64,000 nt of DNA from DT-111 sp965263225 (GCA_965263225.1 CBDHHG010000046.1:310001-374000); one strand, 5' to 3'; positions 1 to 9,659 are shown, counted from the stretch's first letter. Program-made: numbers and translations. The notes: generated by a model not told the origin, from the sequence alone.

Positions 1-101
1 ACTCAACCAGCGGACTTTGGACTATTTTCGCACAGAACCTACAAGCCCTACCAAGAAGTATTAGGCTTGGTAGGACTTGTACGACTATTGAATGGCAATT
101 C

Positions 102-3100
102 TTATTGTTTAATAATCCTACGAATCAATCTGTCCGTTCCAGTTTGTAAGCTAAGTAGGTAGACCCCAGCTGGCCAGGCAAGCAAAGAGATATCTGCCTG
201 TTGATGACCTGCATTAAGTTGTCTCTGTAATAGAAGTTTTCCATTTATATGATGGACCTGTAGTAGTAACTGTTGATCAATGGGTCGGCTAAAGCGAACT
301 TGTACTCCTGCCAGGGTAGGATTCGGGAATATGCTGATGCTGTTTCCGTTAATCTCATTCACGGTATTAGGCATGAAGGTAAACTGGAAAACCGTTGAAG
401 TCGCAGCGCCACAAGCATTGATGCTACTTACTCTCCAATAGTAAGTGTCACCTCCCGTAATGGTATTGGGCATATAACTGTTAGTGGTGCTTTGCCCAGA
501 CTCCAGAACGGGGTCAAATTCAGCATTGTTGGCGATCTCTATTTGGTATTCCTCAATATTCGGTACCACTTCCCAGTTCAGTTCATCGGGAAGTACTACC
601 AAGCTACTTTGATTGGCTGGACTAGTCAAGGTAGGTGCAATGGCCTCTTCCAAAATCTCGACGCTGAGGCTGGTCGAGGTATTCAGCGTACCATCATCAA
701 GATTCAACTCCAGTTGGTAGATTCCCGCGGGTACACCTGTCGTATTTAAGTTGATATTAATCGTTTCTCCGGGTACGAGCTCATTTAAGCCACCATCCCT
801 TTCTAAGTTGAGATCGCTGCTCGGTTGACTGGAGAAAGTTAGATCTACAGGTCCAAGGAAATCTTCATCTAAAACGAAAGAAAAGCTAGGTTCATCCGCT
901 GGGCATGCCGAGATACTGTTAGGGTCAGTGGCAAAGCTAAGCTCAGGAACTGTGCTGAAGGTCCAGACGGGGCTTTGTCCTACTCCACAATCATTAGTAG
1001 CTGAAATTTGCCAGTAATAGGTCTGACCCCGAGCCAAATCACCTAGATTGATGATGTTATTACCGGTATTAAGATCAACTACTGGATCACTTAGGTCCGG
1101 CGAGGTACTTACCGTGATCCTATAATTATCCGCTCCTGGGTTGGTCGTCCAACTGAAGGTGGGAGCTACGGATACTAAATTCGCACCATCTTGTGGTTGA
1201 ATAACAATGATGTTATTGGGAACATTGCGAATTTCTATATCTACGGTTGTACTAGCCGAAGCGTTACCATCGGTGACCGTGAAGGTGATGGGATAATCTC
1301 CAGTTTGGTTAAAACCACTACCCGTGACGGTTATGGTGCTCGCTGCGGAGGGGCTCATTGGGTCGAGTGCCAAGTCGGCCCCTTCTGGAAGCTCATTGGT
1401 CGTTATCATCAGACCTTCATCGGTAAAGCCACCCCCAAGGATTAGGTCGAATTCAAAGCCCTCCCCAGGACAGACCGAGATATCGGAAGTAGTGCTGTTA
1501 ACAACGGCAGCATCAGGGAAACTAGTACATATCTCTAGGCTCCAACTTTCTATGGCGCCTCCATCTTCACTAAATTCATCAATAATCTCCAAGGTCCAGG
1601 TTCCTGATGCATCCTCACCATTTAGGCCAGCGAGGGCCTGTTGGGGTTGAAAGATCCCAGAAATAGTAGGTGTGTTATCATCACATCGATTGGAGAGGAG
1701 ATCGTTGCTTAGAGGGGCATCATCATTAAAACTAAGGACTAAATCGTCCCTACTACAGCCCTGGAAGGTCACGTTTTCACCTGGATTGCGGAATAAGCTT
1801 ATGGTTGTGCCATTGGGAGAAATAAGATTGGCCGCTAGATCCGATACATAAGTATGCGAAATATCCATACTTACCGCAATGCTGGCCACAAAACCTTCCT
1901 GTTCTACCGTTAGATCCGATCTCACCGTATTGGGGTTATTGGATCCGATAGAGACAGGGATATCCTCTGCCTCTGTAATGAGACAATAAACACCTGCCGT
2001 GGTAAATGAGAAGGTAGGGGACCAATCTCCTGCACCACAAGCATTCACGGCTCGTACTCGCCAGAAATAGGTGGTCTCGGTTTCGAGATTATTATAGCTG
2101 ACAGAACTAGCCATTAGGTCTTCCTCAGCAGCCACTATGCTTAAAAACGCCTCACTAGTACTGAGCTGCCAGTTGTAAGACATGGCGTTGTCGAGGGGAT
2201 TCCAATTGAAGGTAAGCGCAGTGCTCGTATTCTCTGCTTCATCGGCTGGGCTATCAAGGCTGGTATTAGCCGGTAGGTTTTCAGAAATGACCAGGGTAAT
2301 GGTGGTGGTGGCGGATTCAGTACCATCTGTACCACTAATGTCTAAATTATAGGTTCCTGGCAAAAGTTGCGTTAGCTGTGCTAGGCGAACGGTGGCCGTT
2401 TCTCCGGCTATAACCGGATTTCCCACAAATTCTGCTGTGATTCCCGCTGGCAAATTCACTATGCTTAGTGTAACGGAGTCAGTGAAGTTATCGCTTGGTC
2501 CCAAGTCAAAGCTCAGCTCGGAGGGATCACACAGAAGAAATTCTTCTGCATCGGCCAAAAGCCTAAAATTACAAGCATTCTGCGTTCGACCATCAATCGT
2601 TATTTTTCCTGTATTCTCTGGATCTAACCAATCCCTCAGGCGTGTGTCTGGCGTGCCCCCTCCTTCCCAGGAAACAGCAAACCAGCCAAAGGCATCGTAG
2701 TCCAGATTATTGCAGGATGCTGCTCCACCAAACAATTGCCCAACTACGCGTCGATTCTGATCAAATAGGGGACAGCCAGAGGATCCTCCCTCGGTCGTAC
2801 CGATAGTCCATTCCGGAACGACAAGGTAGCCACCATTAGCTACACCTTGGCCATTTAGATTCCCTTTGAAGACCTGTTCAAAACTAAAGCTGATCCTCTT
2901 TTCATCGGTATTGGGATGGTGAACAGCAATTACGGTATCTACAGGGATTTCAGGTCTGGCATCCCAGCCCGCGAAAAAGGCATCTGCGGTAGAGCTTACC
3001 GGGTCGTCTAACTCTAGCAAGCCAAAGTCTGTATCACTACTGCGAGCTCTTAGTACGGAGCCCGTATTGAAGTCGCTTAGTGCCCCGTCTCCCGGTCCAC

Positions 3101-3983
3101 CACTTGGACCACTATTGGGTGCCCGGCAGCTGGAGTTTTGAAAATTCCAATATACAACTAGGCTAGGGGCGTTGCCCGCGCGAATACCACAGTGATCAGC
3201 CGTCATGAAGAATGGCGTGCAATCCTCTTGTGTATTATTGACGAGGAAACCAGTGCAGAAAGTACTCCCCCCTGTACTGTAGACGCCAACGGATTGAATG
3301 ATATCCCGATAAGCATCCACGATATCCCAGCCATCAGCTGAGCTGCAAATCACGTCCAGATTACAAGAACCTGAAACAAAGGTGGAAAAACCGAGAAAAT
3401 CATGATTAATGCTGGTGATTTTTAGGCTTAGATTCTTACGCTGTTCTTTGGGCAGGCGTAACTCTACTACCATTTCATCTCCCTCAATAATAGGGGTCCA
3501 AAATTCTCGATGGTCATCGTTATCATTTGGGGTAAAAGGGCCAAGTTTATTTTTTTGATCTGCGGAGTAGAGGTTCAGCTCTGCATCGGCGGGAAGAAAA
3601 AATTCACCAAAACCCAGATTAAGAGAGTGTGCAGAAGGGGAGAGAATGCGAAGACGCCAAATGGCGGTTCCATCTTCCAGTTCTTCCCAGTTCCCCCTTT
3701 TCAGCGGAGAAATGGCTACGGGAAAACTCATGGCAAATTTCGGAGGTGTGCCTACCTGACGATTCTTTAGTTCTTCCTCTAAAAGTGCCTGATTATCCTG
3801 TCGAGGTAAAACGATTAGGTCAACCTCCGCTAATGGGAGAAGGGATTGACCAAATAGGGAAGGACTGAGGAGTAGGAAAAGCAATAAGCAAAAAAGTGTA
3901 GGTGGATTAGATGCGTTGTGTTTCTGAAAGCGCGGAGAGCGGTTCGATGATGTAAGTGTTGATCCTGTTTTTTTCATATCCAT
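102..3983 (-). CDS. Secreted lysyl-endopeptidase-like serine protease with P domain and T9SS tail
   Basis: Predicted extracellular trypsin-fold protease. I start at the ATG at 3983 (MDMKKTG); the frame stays open about 27 codons further upstream, but the signal peptide (hydrophobic run ending LFGQS) sits more naturally close to this start. Counted from the longest possible start, the catalytic triad is His291 (TADHC), Asp346 (DTDFGLLELDD) and Ser429 (EGGSSGCP), the arrangement of lysyl endopeptidases. Two fibronectin/Ig-like modules with the phrase 'tYyWRVrAvNaCG' flank a proprotein-convertase P-like domain (roughly residues 690-850), followed by further beta modules. The last ~75 residues (IFPNPTLAGVQVRF..., GVYLLSLQTG, IIKQ end) are a type A T9SS sorting domain, so the protein should cross the outer membrane and be anchored or released. 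It stands alone. Family assignment is firm; the substrate is unknown. Confidence 0.9.
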   Translation of the reverse strand: MDMKKTGSTLTSSNRSPRFQKHNASNPPTLFCLLLFLLLSPSLFGQSLLPLAEVDLIVLPRQDNQALLEEELKNRQVGTPPKFAMSFPVAISPLKRGNWEELEDGTAIWRLRILSPSAHSLNLGFGEFFLPADAELNLYSADQKNKLGPFTPNDNDDHREFWTPIIEGDEMVVELRLPKEQRKNLSLKITSINHDFLGFSTFVSGSCNLDVICSSADGWDIVDAYRDIIQSVGVYSTGGSTFCTGFLVNNTQEDCTPFFMTADHCGIRAGNAPSLVVYWNFQNSSCRAPNSGPSGGPGDGALSDFNTGSVLRARSSDTDFGLLELDDPVSSTADAFFAGWDARPEIPVDTVIAVHHPNTDEKRISFSFEQVFKGNLNGQGVANGGYLVVPEWTIGTTEGGSSGCPLFDQNRRVVGQLFGGAASCNNLDYDAFGWFAVSWEGGGTPDTRLRDWLDPENTGKITIDGRTQNACNFRLLADAEEFLLCDPSELSFDLGPSDNFTDSVTLSIVNLPAGITAEFVGNPVIAGETATVRLAQLTQLLPGTYNLDISGTDGTESATTTITLVISENLPANTSLDSPADEAENTSTALTFNWNPLDNAMSYNWQLSTSEAFLSIVAAEEDLMASSVSYNNLETETTYFWRVRAVNACGAGDWSPTFSFTTAGVYCLITEAEDIPVSIGSNNPNTVRSDLTVEQEGFVASIAVSMDISHTYVSDLAANLISPNGTTISLFRNPGENVTFQGCSRDDLVLSFNDDAPLSNDLLSNRCDDNTPTISGIFQPQQALAGLNGEDASGTWTLEIIDEFSEDGGAIESWSLEICTSFPDAAVVNSTTSDISVCPGEGFEFDLILGGGFTDEGLMITTNELPEGADLALDPMSPSAASTITVTGSGFNQTGDYPITFTVTDGNASASTTVDIEIRNVPNNIIVIQPQDGANLVSVAPTFSWTTNPGADNYRITVSTSPDLSDPVVDLNTGNNIINLGDLARGQTYYWQISATNDCGVGQSPVWTFSTVPELSFATDPNSISACPADEPSFSFVLDEDFLGPVDLTFSSQPSSDLNLERDGGLNELVPGETININLNTTGVPAGIYQLELNLDDGTLNTSTSLSVEILEEAIAPTLTSPANQSSLVVLPDELNWEVVPNIEEYQIEIANNAEFDPVLESGQSTTNSYMPNTITGGDTYYWRVSSINACGAATSTVFQFTFMPNTVNEINGNSISIFPNPTLAGVQVRFSRPIDQQLLLQVHHINGKLLLQRQLNAGHQQADISLLAWPAGVYLLSLQTGTDRLIRRIIKQ

Positions 3984-4282
3984 TATTTGGTTAGCTGTCT
4001 TCGGGAGAATTTTATTGGAGGCATTCTTGGATAGATTATCTGATTTTTCAAATAATCTATCCAAGAAAGAAGCACTGACTAGTCGCTAAATTCCAAAGGT
4101 AATTCTTGTGGGAAAGGGATACAAGGATGGCCTAGCAAAGTCTCCGACAATTTCCAAATAAAGTCAGAATATCAGACTTTTTGCCTGTTAGATCTTGAGC
4201 GTAAGGGTATCGTAGAGGAGACAAACCTATCTAGAATGTTCCTTATTCTTCGATTAATATTGACGGTGCTCCCCGATATCGG

Positions 4283-4891
4283 CTACATTTCGGCTAGTAG
4301 CAGGTCTATGTCTTTCATGAATTGATCTACTGCTTCAGCCTCGGTGCCATTGCAGAAGGACCGGATGTGAAAATCCTTATCAATTAAGAGTAGCCAGCCG
4401 CTATGGTCAAATCCTCCTGGTGCATTTTCGTCTTCCCGTGCAATACTCATATAATCCTGAGCGATGTCATATATCTTATCTTTCTCCCCCGTAACGAAGT
4501 GCCATTTTGGGGCTTCAACACCTAAGCCTTCAGCATATTTTTTCAGTCTTGCTACGGTATCTCTCTTGGGATCTATAGTGTGAGAGAGGAGTGCTAGCCG
4601 ATCGTCCGTTTCATACTTGTCGTATATCCGTTTCATTTGCTTAGCCACTTTTGGGCAAATAGTGGGACAAGAGATAAAAAAAAGGTCTGCCACATAGGCC
4701 TTTCCCGCAAAACTAGCATTGTCGACGGTTTGATTATCTTGATTGGTAAAAGCAAAGGTCGGAATATGATGATAGGTCGTATCTCCGGTGGCTGGGTCAA
4801 CGATATGGTTGCCCAGGATTGGTAATCCCTCAGGTTGCTGCTGACAAGCTACCAGCCCTATCATTGCGATGGTGATGAAGAAGAATCTCAT
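4283..4891 (-). CDS. SCO1/SenC family protein
   Basis: Thioredoxin-fold protein of the SCO family, which delivers copper to the CuA site of cytochrome oxidase or acts as a periplasmic thiol protein. A lipoprotein signal (MIGLVAC) opens the protein. The metal-binding CxxxC motif is Cys75/Cys79 (FISCPTICPKV) and the conserved distal His is His163 (FDHSGW). At 202 residues it has the usual family length. Its ATG overlaps the stop of the upstream lipoprotein gene (ATGA, 4888-4891), so the two are translationally coupled in one operon. No oxidase genes lie nearby, so the partner is not shown by context. Confidence 0.9.
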   Translation of the reverse strand: MRFFFITIAMIGLVACQQQPEGLPILGNHIVDPATGDTTYHHIPTFAFTNQDNQTVDNASFAGKAYVADLFFISCPTICPKVAKQMKRIYDKYETDDRLALLSHTIDPKRDTVARLKKYAEGLGVEAPKWHFVTGEKDKIYDIAQDYMSIAREDENAPGGFDHSGWLLLIDKDFHIRSFCNGTEAEAVDQFMKDIDLLLAEM

Positions 4892-5373
4892 TGTGCTGTA
4901 GTATTTGCAACGCCAAGTTCCTCAATCAAGCTAGCGCCTTCATTGATGCTTTTCAGCATAACGTCCCTAACCTTATCCATTTTTTCCTGCTCGCCCTTCA
5001 GATATTTAACAATGTCTTCGTGCTTTTCTGTATCCTGTAGAGGTTTGAGTTGTCGCAAGTTATTCATCCAAGAAAACATACTCTCATCAGCATCGTCTAA
5101 TTGCTGCACAATCTTATCTATCTGTTCATTGGCTGCAGCCGCTAGGCCACTGGTGGTTTCTTGATGGTTGCGCAGTTGCCGGGAGAGTTTGTGGATATTG
5201 CTGATCTTCGGCATTACCTCATCGTGTACGGCCATCAACTCATCCCATAATTTTTGTTGCTGACCTAGTTGTTCTTCTGAGAATTTGCTGTCGCTTGAAG
5301 CTTGCTGGCTACCATCACCACAAGCAGATGTTACACCAAAAAAAAGTAAGAGGACAAAAACTATTTTGTGCAT
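4888..5373 (-). CDS. Small lipoprotein, coiled-coil rich, unknown function
   Basis: 161 residues starting with a lipoprotein signal peptide (MHKIVFVLLLFFGVTSAC), so it is probably anchored in the periplasm. The rest is almost entirely helical by composition, with heptad-like Leu/Gln/Met spacing (EEQLGQQQKLWDELMAVHDEVM, then NEQIDKIVQQLDDADESMFSW) and few Gly or Pro. I do not recognise the family beyond a viral-A-type-inclusion-like Bacteroidota lipoprotein. It is the first gene of a two-gene unit with the SCO-like gene, overlapping it by 4 bases, which suggests a role in copper or thiol handling in the envelope (inference from position only). Confidence 0.75.
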   Translation of the reverse strand: MHKIVFVLLLFFGVTSACGDGSQQASSDSKFSEEQLGQQQKLWDELMAVHDEVMPKISNIHKLSRQLRNHQETTSGLAAAANEQIDKIVQQLDDADESMFSWMNNLRQLKPLQDTEKHEDIVKYLKGEQEKMDKVRDVMLKSINEGASLIEELGVANTTAQ

Positions 5374-5545
5374 AAGAGTAATTTTCAGGCAAGTTAAGGA
5401 TTTGGGAAAAAACTAATAAGTACCAGCTTAAAAATGACACAAGCCTGAAGGATTTTAACTTCATTTAACACGCTGAAGAGCACAAATCTTAAGAGATTTT
5501 CGGGCTGAGACTGATGATGGAGCTAAGAGATGCGAGGAAATATAA

Positions 5546-5578
5546 AAAGCCGCTGCACCATAGAGGGGCAGCGGCTTT
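5546..5578 (-). terminator. Strong intrinsic terminator
   Basis: A perfect 11-bp inverted repeat AAAGCCGCTGC/GCAGCGGCTTT with an 11-base loop. Read on the minus strand it follows the small secreted-protein gene ending at 5622 and runs into a T-rich tract (TTTTTATATTT), the classic Rho-independent form. Confidence 0.9.
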
Positions 5579-5621
5579 ACATCAAATGTCAAAAAAATGA
5601 TTTACTTCCTTATTGAATCGA

Positions 5622-6002
5622 CTATGTTTGCTGGTGATTGGTCTTGGATAATAAAACGTAATTGTCTTTGATGACAATAATTTGCTTCACATACTCATCC
5701 TTCTGCTTAACAGTAAGTAAGTACTTGCCAGCAGGCAAATTGTCCAAATTTAGACGTCTACCGTAACCATTGTGGTCTTTAACATAATCCCGATAATAAG
5801 TATTGTCTCCTCTCAGATCAGTGAGTTTGATACTCGTCCTCTCCATTTGAAGATTAGATACTTTTAAACTAATGACCTTGCCTTCGGCAATCTTCGCGTT
5901 AACTAAAATGTCAGTGGAAACAGTAGGAGCAGAATCGTTCGCCCAAACGGGTAGTGTCATTACAGCCAGGCATAATGTTGCCAGCCAGTGAAATCGTTTC
6001 AT
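5622..6002 (-). CDS. Small secreted protein, beta-rich, unknown
   Basis: 126 residues with a clear signal peptide cut after PVWA. The mature part is beta-rich and ends in a T9SS-tail-like pattern (LNLDNLPAGKYLLTVKQKDEYVKQIIVIK), the same 'lpaGkYllti' phrase found in sorting domains and in DUF3244-like small secreted proteins of Bacteroidota. It lacks the large cargo region normal for T9SS proteins, so it may be a free-standing module of that fold. It is monocistronic, with a strong terminator 44 bases downstream. The function is unknown; secretion is well supported. Confidence 0.75.
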   Translation of the reverse strand: MKRFHWLATLCLAVMTLPVWANDSAPTVSTDILVNAKIAEGKVISLKVSNLQMERTSIKLTDLRGDNTYYRDYVKDHNGYGRRLNLDNLPAGKYLLTVKQKDEYVKQIIVIKDNYVLLSKTNHQQT

Positions 6003-6456
6003 AACAGCACGGGTTTTTTATTAACAATCAGATGAATTTCAGTCTTGTGTTGGAGTTTTTTCGGTATTGTTCTCTTAGAAAGTGGTCACAGCTCCTACGA
6101 TTTATTGCTAGGGTCACTGAGAACAATTAGCTCAGAAAACTTTGAGTTGTGGTACTAGTTCTTTTGGTAAGACGCGCGAATTTAATCGGTCCAACGCTTC
6201 TTTTTCACTTGCTCAAAAATCGAGACTTCAAAAAGTCTAAAACACGCGTTAAGCTATTGAATGTAATTTATTGTAAAGACGCTCTTCTAGTTTGAAAGTT
6301 GCTTGTCAATCGTTATTAAAATGTTAAGGTTTCTTTACAATACAGCTACAATTACGGCTTAAAGGAGCTTAGACCGAAAAAGATTTGATAAAGACCTGCA
6401 AAATTTCGATTAAATGTGGAAATGAAGGGTTGAAGTGCAGAATCGGATGCCTGAAT
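6003..6456. other. Intergenic, AT-rich, no gene seen
   Basis: About 450 bases between the small secreted protein and the ParA-partner gene, both on the minus strand. I saw no convincing reading frame, terminator stem or TAnnTTTG element. It must hold the promoter of the secreted-protein gene and the end of the par transcript. Confidence 0.5.
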
Positions 6457-6903
6457 TTATTTTGAGCGATTTTGGAGATAATCTGCGACGATCTCCTTAA
6501 TCATTTCTTTTAGATAGGTCTTGCGTTGACGAGCCATTTCTCGTAATTGGGCTAGGTGCTCATCATCAAGGGTCAAAGTGATCCTTTTCGGAGTGAGATC
6601 TTCAATCTCAATCTGCTGCTGTGGATCTACTGTATTGCGGATCAAGATATCTAATCCACTCAAGGACTTTTTGGATTTCCGTTTACGCTTGTCTTTAGGG
6701 TTTTGTCCTAATCTTTCTTCAAAAGCGTCCTCAAAGGCATCCGAAAGAAAGGATTCTAGGTCAGCGCTATAGCGCCCCTCTTTTCCATCAGTGGAAGAGG
6801 GTTTGCTACTATCAGAAGCTTTTTTACCTTCCCTTCTAGTAGAAGGTTCTTCGGCTTCGATAAATAGGCTTTCCAGTCCTTCGGTGAATTTTTTCTTTGC
6901 CAA
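6457..6903 (-). CDS. Small ribbon-helix-helix-like protein, ParA partner (TTG start)
   Basis: The frame is open from 6963 but overlaps the parA stop, and no ATG fits. A TTG at 6903-6901 gives a protein beginning (M)AKKKFTEGLESLF, 17 bases after the parA stop, and I prefer it because the Lys-rich opening looks like a true N terminus. The protein is about 148 residues: an acidic/Ser-rich linker, then a Lys/Arg-rich patch (KDKRKRKSKK), then a C-terminal segment ITLTLDDEHLAQLREMARQRKTYLKEMIKEIVADYL. That last part has the strand-helix-helix pattern of CopG/Arc-type DNA-binding proteins. As the gene directly downstream of a Soj-type ATPase it probably acts as the DNA-binding partner in place of ParB. 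Fold and pairing are inference. Confidence 0.7.
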   Translation of the reverse strand: MAKKKFTEGLESLFIEAEEPSTRREGKKASDSSKPSSTDGKEGRYSADLESFLSDAFEDAFEERLGQNPKDKRKRKSKKSLSGLDILIRNTVDPQQQIEIEDLTPKRITLTLDDEHLAQLREMARQRKTYLKEMIKEIVADYLQNRSK

Positions 6904-6920
6904 TGAAAAAGCTTTATTCG

Positions 6921-7682
6921 TTAAACAACCAACGCTGAGACTCGGTTTTCCAACTCTTGGCACACGGCTAAGTAGTCAGCAGCTCCTGGGCTATTGCGAC
7001 TATACGCAAAAATGTCCTTGCGTTGAGCTGGTGCTTCTGCTAAAGCCACATTGTCCCGGATTCGAGTTTCAAAAACTAGATCTCCAAAGTATTTCTGTAT
7101 GGTTTCTATGACATCGCGGTTCAATACCTTACGACTATCAAACATGGTCGCCAGGACACCACCGATCGTCAACTTCTTATTCAATCGCAACTTTACCTTC
7201 TGAATGACTTGCTTGATCTTTGCTAATCCCTGCATCGCTAAAAACTCCGTCTGCAATGGGATAATCACCATGTCGCTGCTAGTCAAGGCATTCAAGGTGA
7301 GCAAGCCCAAAGAAGGCGGGCAATCGATAATTACATAATCATATTGTAATCGAACAGGTTCCAATAACTCCCTTAATATAAACTCCCGTCCCGCTTCATT
7401 GATCAATTCCATCTCCGCCCCAGACAAATCCAAGGTAGCAATGACCACATCTAAGCCCTCTTTAACCGTAACCGGCACCAGAGGAGCTTCTCCTCGTAGG
7501 GCCTGATAAATGGTGTGCTGTGATCTAGGAAGGCCAAGAGAAAGTGTCAGGTTGGCTTGCGGGTCCAAGTCTATCAGAAGGGCTTTTTTTCCCAATTCTA
7601 CCAAGCCCGCACCAATGTTGATGGCACTTGTTGTTTTACCTACACCACCTTTATGATTTAATAAGGATATAATAACTCCCAT
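6921..7682 (-). CDS. ParA/Soj-family ATPase
   Basis: 253 residues, the usual length of chromosomal ParA/Soj ATPases. The deviant Walker A is at the N terminus (NHKGGVGKTTSAINIG, two Lys), the Walker A' region is LLIDLDPQANLTLSLG, and Walker B is YDYVIIDCPPSLGLLTLNAL. Such ATPases bind DNA non-specifically in the ATP dimer form and position DNA or protein cargo. It is followed by the small RHH-like gene and not by a ParB gene, so it is more likely an orphan positioning system than the main chromosome partition locus. No origin-like sequence was noticed nearby. Confidence 0.92.
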   Translation of the reverse strand: MGVIISLLNHKGGVGKTTSAINIGAGLVELGKKALLIDLDPQANLTLSLGLPRSQHTIYQALRGEAPLVPVTVKEGLDVVIATLDLSGAEMELINEAGREFILRELLEPVRLQYDYVIIDCPPSLGLLTLNALTSSDMVIIPLQTEFLAMQGLAKIKQVIQKVKLRLNKKLTIGGVLATMFDSRKVLNRDVIETIQKYFGDLVFETRIRDNVALAEAPAQRKDIFAYSRNSPGAADYLAVCQELENRVSALVV

Positions 7683-7887
7683 AGGTCACCGTGTAAAATA
7701 GAAATATTTTGAGGGGAAGCTAGATGTCTAGGACAAGGAGGAGTTCATAAACTCGCTACTAATTACCCCCTTATATCCTGCTGTAAAGTCCAAGTGGGTT
7801 GTTTGTCCTTTGTTGATGTAATAAGGCTTCTTTGCCTCTAAAATATCACTAATTAGTTAAAAGTTGCGCAAAAATAGGCAATTTTAT

Positions 7888-8775
7888 TCATTGACTGTTG
7901 ATAAAAATAACCCCAGATAGTAGAATTCCTGCAGCTAGTAAACTTTGTGTAGAGATATGTTCCGCGTTAAATGCCCATCCCAACCAGAGTGCTACTACCG
8001 GATTTACATAGGTTGACGTGGCTACTTTAGCTGGAGAAACCTTTGTTAGTAAATAGTTGAAGGATGAAAAAGCAAGCAATGAACCCAAAAAGACTAGATA
8101 GAGCCAGGAAAAGGTGAAATTCAAATTAACTTTGCTAAAATCTAGATCTGCTACTTCACCACTTAAGCCACCAACTAGAAATAAGCAAGCCCCACCTCCG
8201 AGCATTTGTATCGCCGTACTTCGACTTTTGGAGACGGGCAAGTCCATTGTGCTGATATATATTGAGGCAAATGCCCATGCCGTCATACTGATGGAAATCG
8301 CGATCAGTCCCCAAACAGCCTCCTTTGATGCAACAAACTGAGGTTGGTCTACGAGCAAGGCCATGCCCGCAATACCTAAAGCGGTTCCAAGTAAGCTTAA
8401 ACCTTTCGGACGATTTCCCCGTATAAGCCAGAGTAATAGCAGGATCAGTAGCGGATCAAAGGCAATGATCAGGGCTACCATACCTGTGTCAATATACTGT
8501 TCAGCCCAGACTACGCCACCGGCACCAATGGTTAGAAAGAGAATACCAAGAAGGATAGCATTGAGGAGTTGTTTCTGCGTAATTGGAACCGCCTCCTTGG
8601 GTTTGAAGAAAAGGTACAGTAGTAATCCAGCTGCGAAGAAGCGGCTGCCACTCATCAGAAAGGGTGGGATTACCTGAATAGCCCAGAAGTTGACTAGATA
8701 GGTAGATCCCCAAACGATATAAATTACTGCAAAGGCTCCAATGATTAGCCAGCGTTCGGGTATTGCCGATTTCAT
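7888..8775 (-). CDS. EamA/DMT-family transporter
   Basis: 295 residues, almost wholly hydrophobic, with about ten membrane segments in two EamA repeats (first from WLIIGAFAVIYIVWGSTYLVNF, second from AVWGLIAISISMTAWAFASIYI). The opening WGSTYL and the closing SPAKVATSTYVNPVVALWLGW are typical of RhaT/YdcZ-like drug/metabolite exporters. The inner-membrane location is clear, but the substrate cannot be read from sequence. The gene is monocistronic. Confidence 0.9.
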   Translation of the reverse strand: MKSAIPERWLIIGAFAVIYIVWGSTYLVNFWAIQVIPPFLMSGSRFFAAGLLLYLFFKPKEAVPITQKQLLNAILLGILFLTIGAGGVVWAEQYIDTGMVALIIAFDPLLILLLLWLIRGNRPKGLSLLGTALGIAGMALLVDQPQFVASKEAVWGLIAISISMTAWAFASIYISTMDLPVSKSRSTAIQMLGGGACLFLVGGLSGEVADLDFSKVNLNFTFSWLYLVFLGSLLAFSSFNYLLTKVSPAKVATSTYVNPVVALWLGWAFNAEHISTQSLLAAGILLSGVIFINSQ

Positions 8776-9169
8776 TTCGATAATTGAGCTGCAAATGTAG
8801 GGATATTTTACATGCCGCGCTCGTTTTTATTGCCAGGGTATCGGCGGCATTTTTTGGGCCTGCAGGCCTGCTTATTCTTATCTACACGGTCTCATTTCCG
8901 TCCACTATTTTCTAATGTATGAATTCTGTTATCCAATGCTCATCTTGGAACTAAGGATGGACTAGGCGTAAATAAAATTATTGTTTTAAAAATTAAAAAT
9001 AAAAACTTTTTGTGTTATATTTAACATCCCTTTGAAATTATACTATGACAGTGTAATCCAAAAGGATACAAACTACATTAGTTTTCCTCAATTTTTTCAC
9101 CGGACAAGCCGACTGTTTGAGATAATATCCTTGAATGGCTGTCGGCTATCCCAACAACTAAAATCACCT
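8776..9169. other. Divergent intergenic region with a 12-bp palindrome
   Basis: Separates the minus-strand transporter from the plus-strand VOC gene, so it holds both promoters. It contains a perfect 12-base palindrome GGCCTGCAGGCC at 8857-8868 and an A/T-rich run at 8965-9020. The frame of the VOC gene stays open to 9032, but the upstream part does not look like protein. Confidence 0.5.
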
Positions 9170-9550
9170 ATGGAATTAACAAATGCGATCAACTGGTTTG
9201 AAATCCCCGTCGCTGACTTTGAAAGAGCCAAACAATTTTACACTTCCATTTATGATTATGAGATGGAGGAGATGGATATGCAAGGAACCAAAATGGGGAT
9301 GCTTCCTTACAAACCCGGAGAAGGAGGTATTGGAGGAGCGATTTGCTACGGGGAAGGTTACGAACCTACTTCGAAGGGAGCTAAGGTGTACCTGAATGGA
9401 GGCCAAGACCTTAGTGGAGTGCTGGGGCGTCTAGAAGGAGCAGGAGGTCAGGTAATTTTACCCAAAACAAAGATAACGGATGAAATAGGCTACTTCGCTA
9501 TTTTCGCAGATACTGAAGGGAATCAAATTTCACTTCATTCTCCTACTTAG
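9170..9550 (+). CDS. VOC-superfamily (glyoxalase-like) protein
   Basis: 126 residues from the ATG at 9170 (MELTNAINWFEIPV), chosen because VOC domains start right at this strand; the frame is open further upstream but gives unrelated sequence. The fold signature is two beta-alpha-beta3 halves: WFEIPVADFERAKQFYTSIYDYEM and later VYLNGGQDLSGVLGRLEGAGGQVILPKTKI...GYFAIFADTEGNQISLHS. The last stretch (FADTEGNQISLHS) is the metal-site strand of PhnB/YdcJ-like VOC proteins. The reaction cannot be assigned: members include dioxygenases, glyoxalases and antibiotic-binding proteins. Confidence 0.88.
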   Translation: MELTNAINWFEIPVADFERAKQFYTSIYDYEMEEMDMQGTKMGMLPYKPGEGGIGGAICYGEGYEPTSKGAKVYLNGGQDLSGVLGRLEGAGGQVILPKTKITDEIGYFAIFADTEGNQISLHSPT

Positions 9551-9614
9551 ATAAGTAAGGAGATAGCTCTTGTATGATCTCTTTGAAACCCGACTAAAGA
9601 CGTGGAATTTATCC

Positions 9615-9659
9615 GGCGCATTCCTGTATGTTAACCACCTATCTAACTTGGAATGCGCC
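9615..9659. terminator. Inverted repeat between convergent genes, probable terminator
   Basis: A perfect 10-bp inverted repeat GGCGCATTCC (9615-9624) / GGAATGCGCC (9650-9659) with a 25-base loop, lying between the convergent VOC and PLP-enzyme genes. There is no strong T run on either side, so termination is likely from position but not proven. Confidence 0.5.

Noticed and set aside
6457..7682. Toxin-antitoxin pair suggested by an RHH-like small protein
   Set aside because: The partner is clearly a ParA ATPase with Walker motifs; no toxin-like small protein is adjacent.
8857..8868. 12-base palindrome GGCCTGCAGGCC as an operator
   Set aside because: It is a single occurrence with no second copy near either start codon; chance or restriction-type palindrome cannot be excluded, so not called as a regulatory site.
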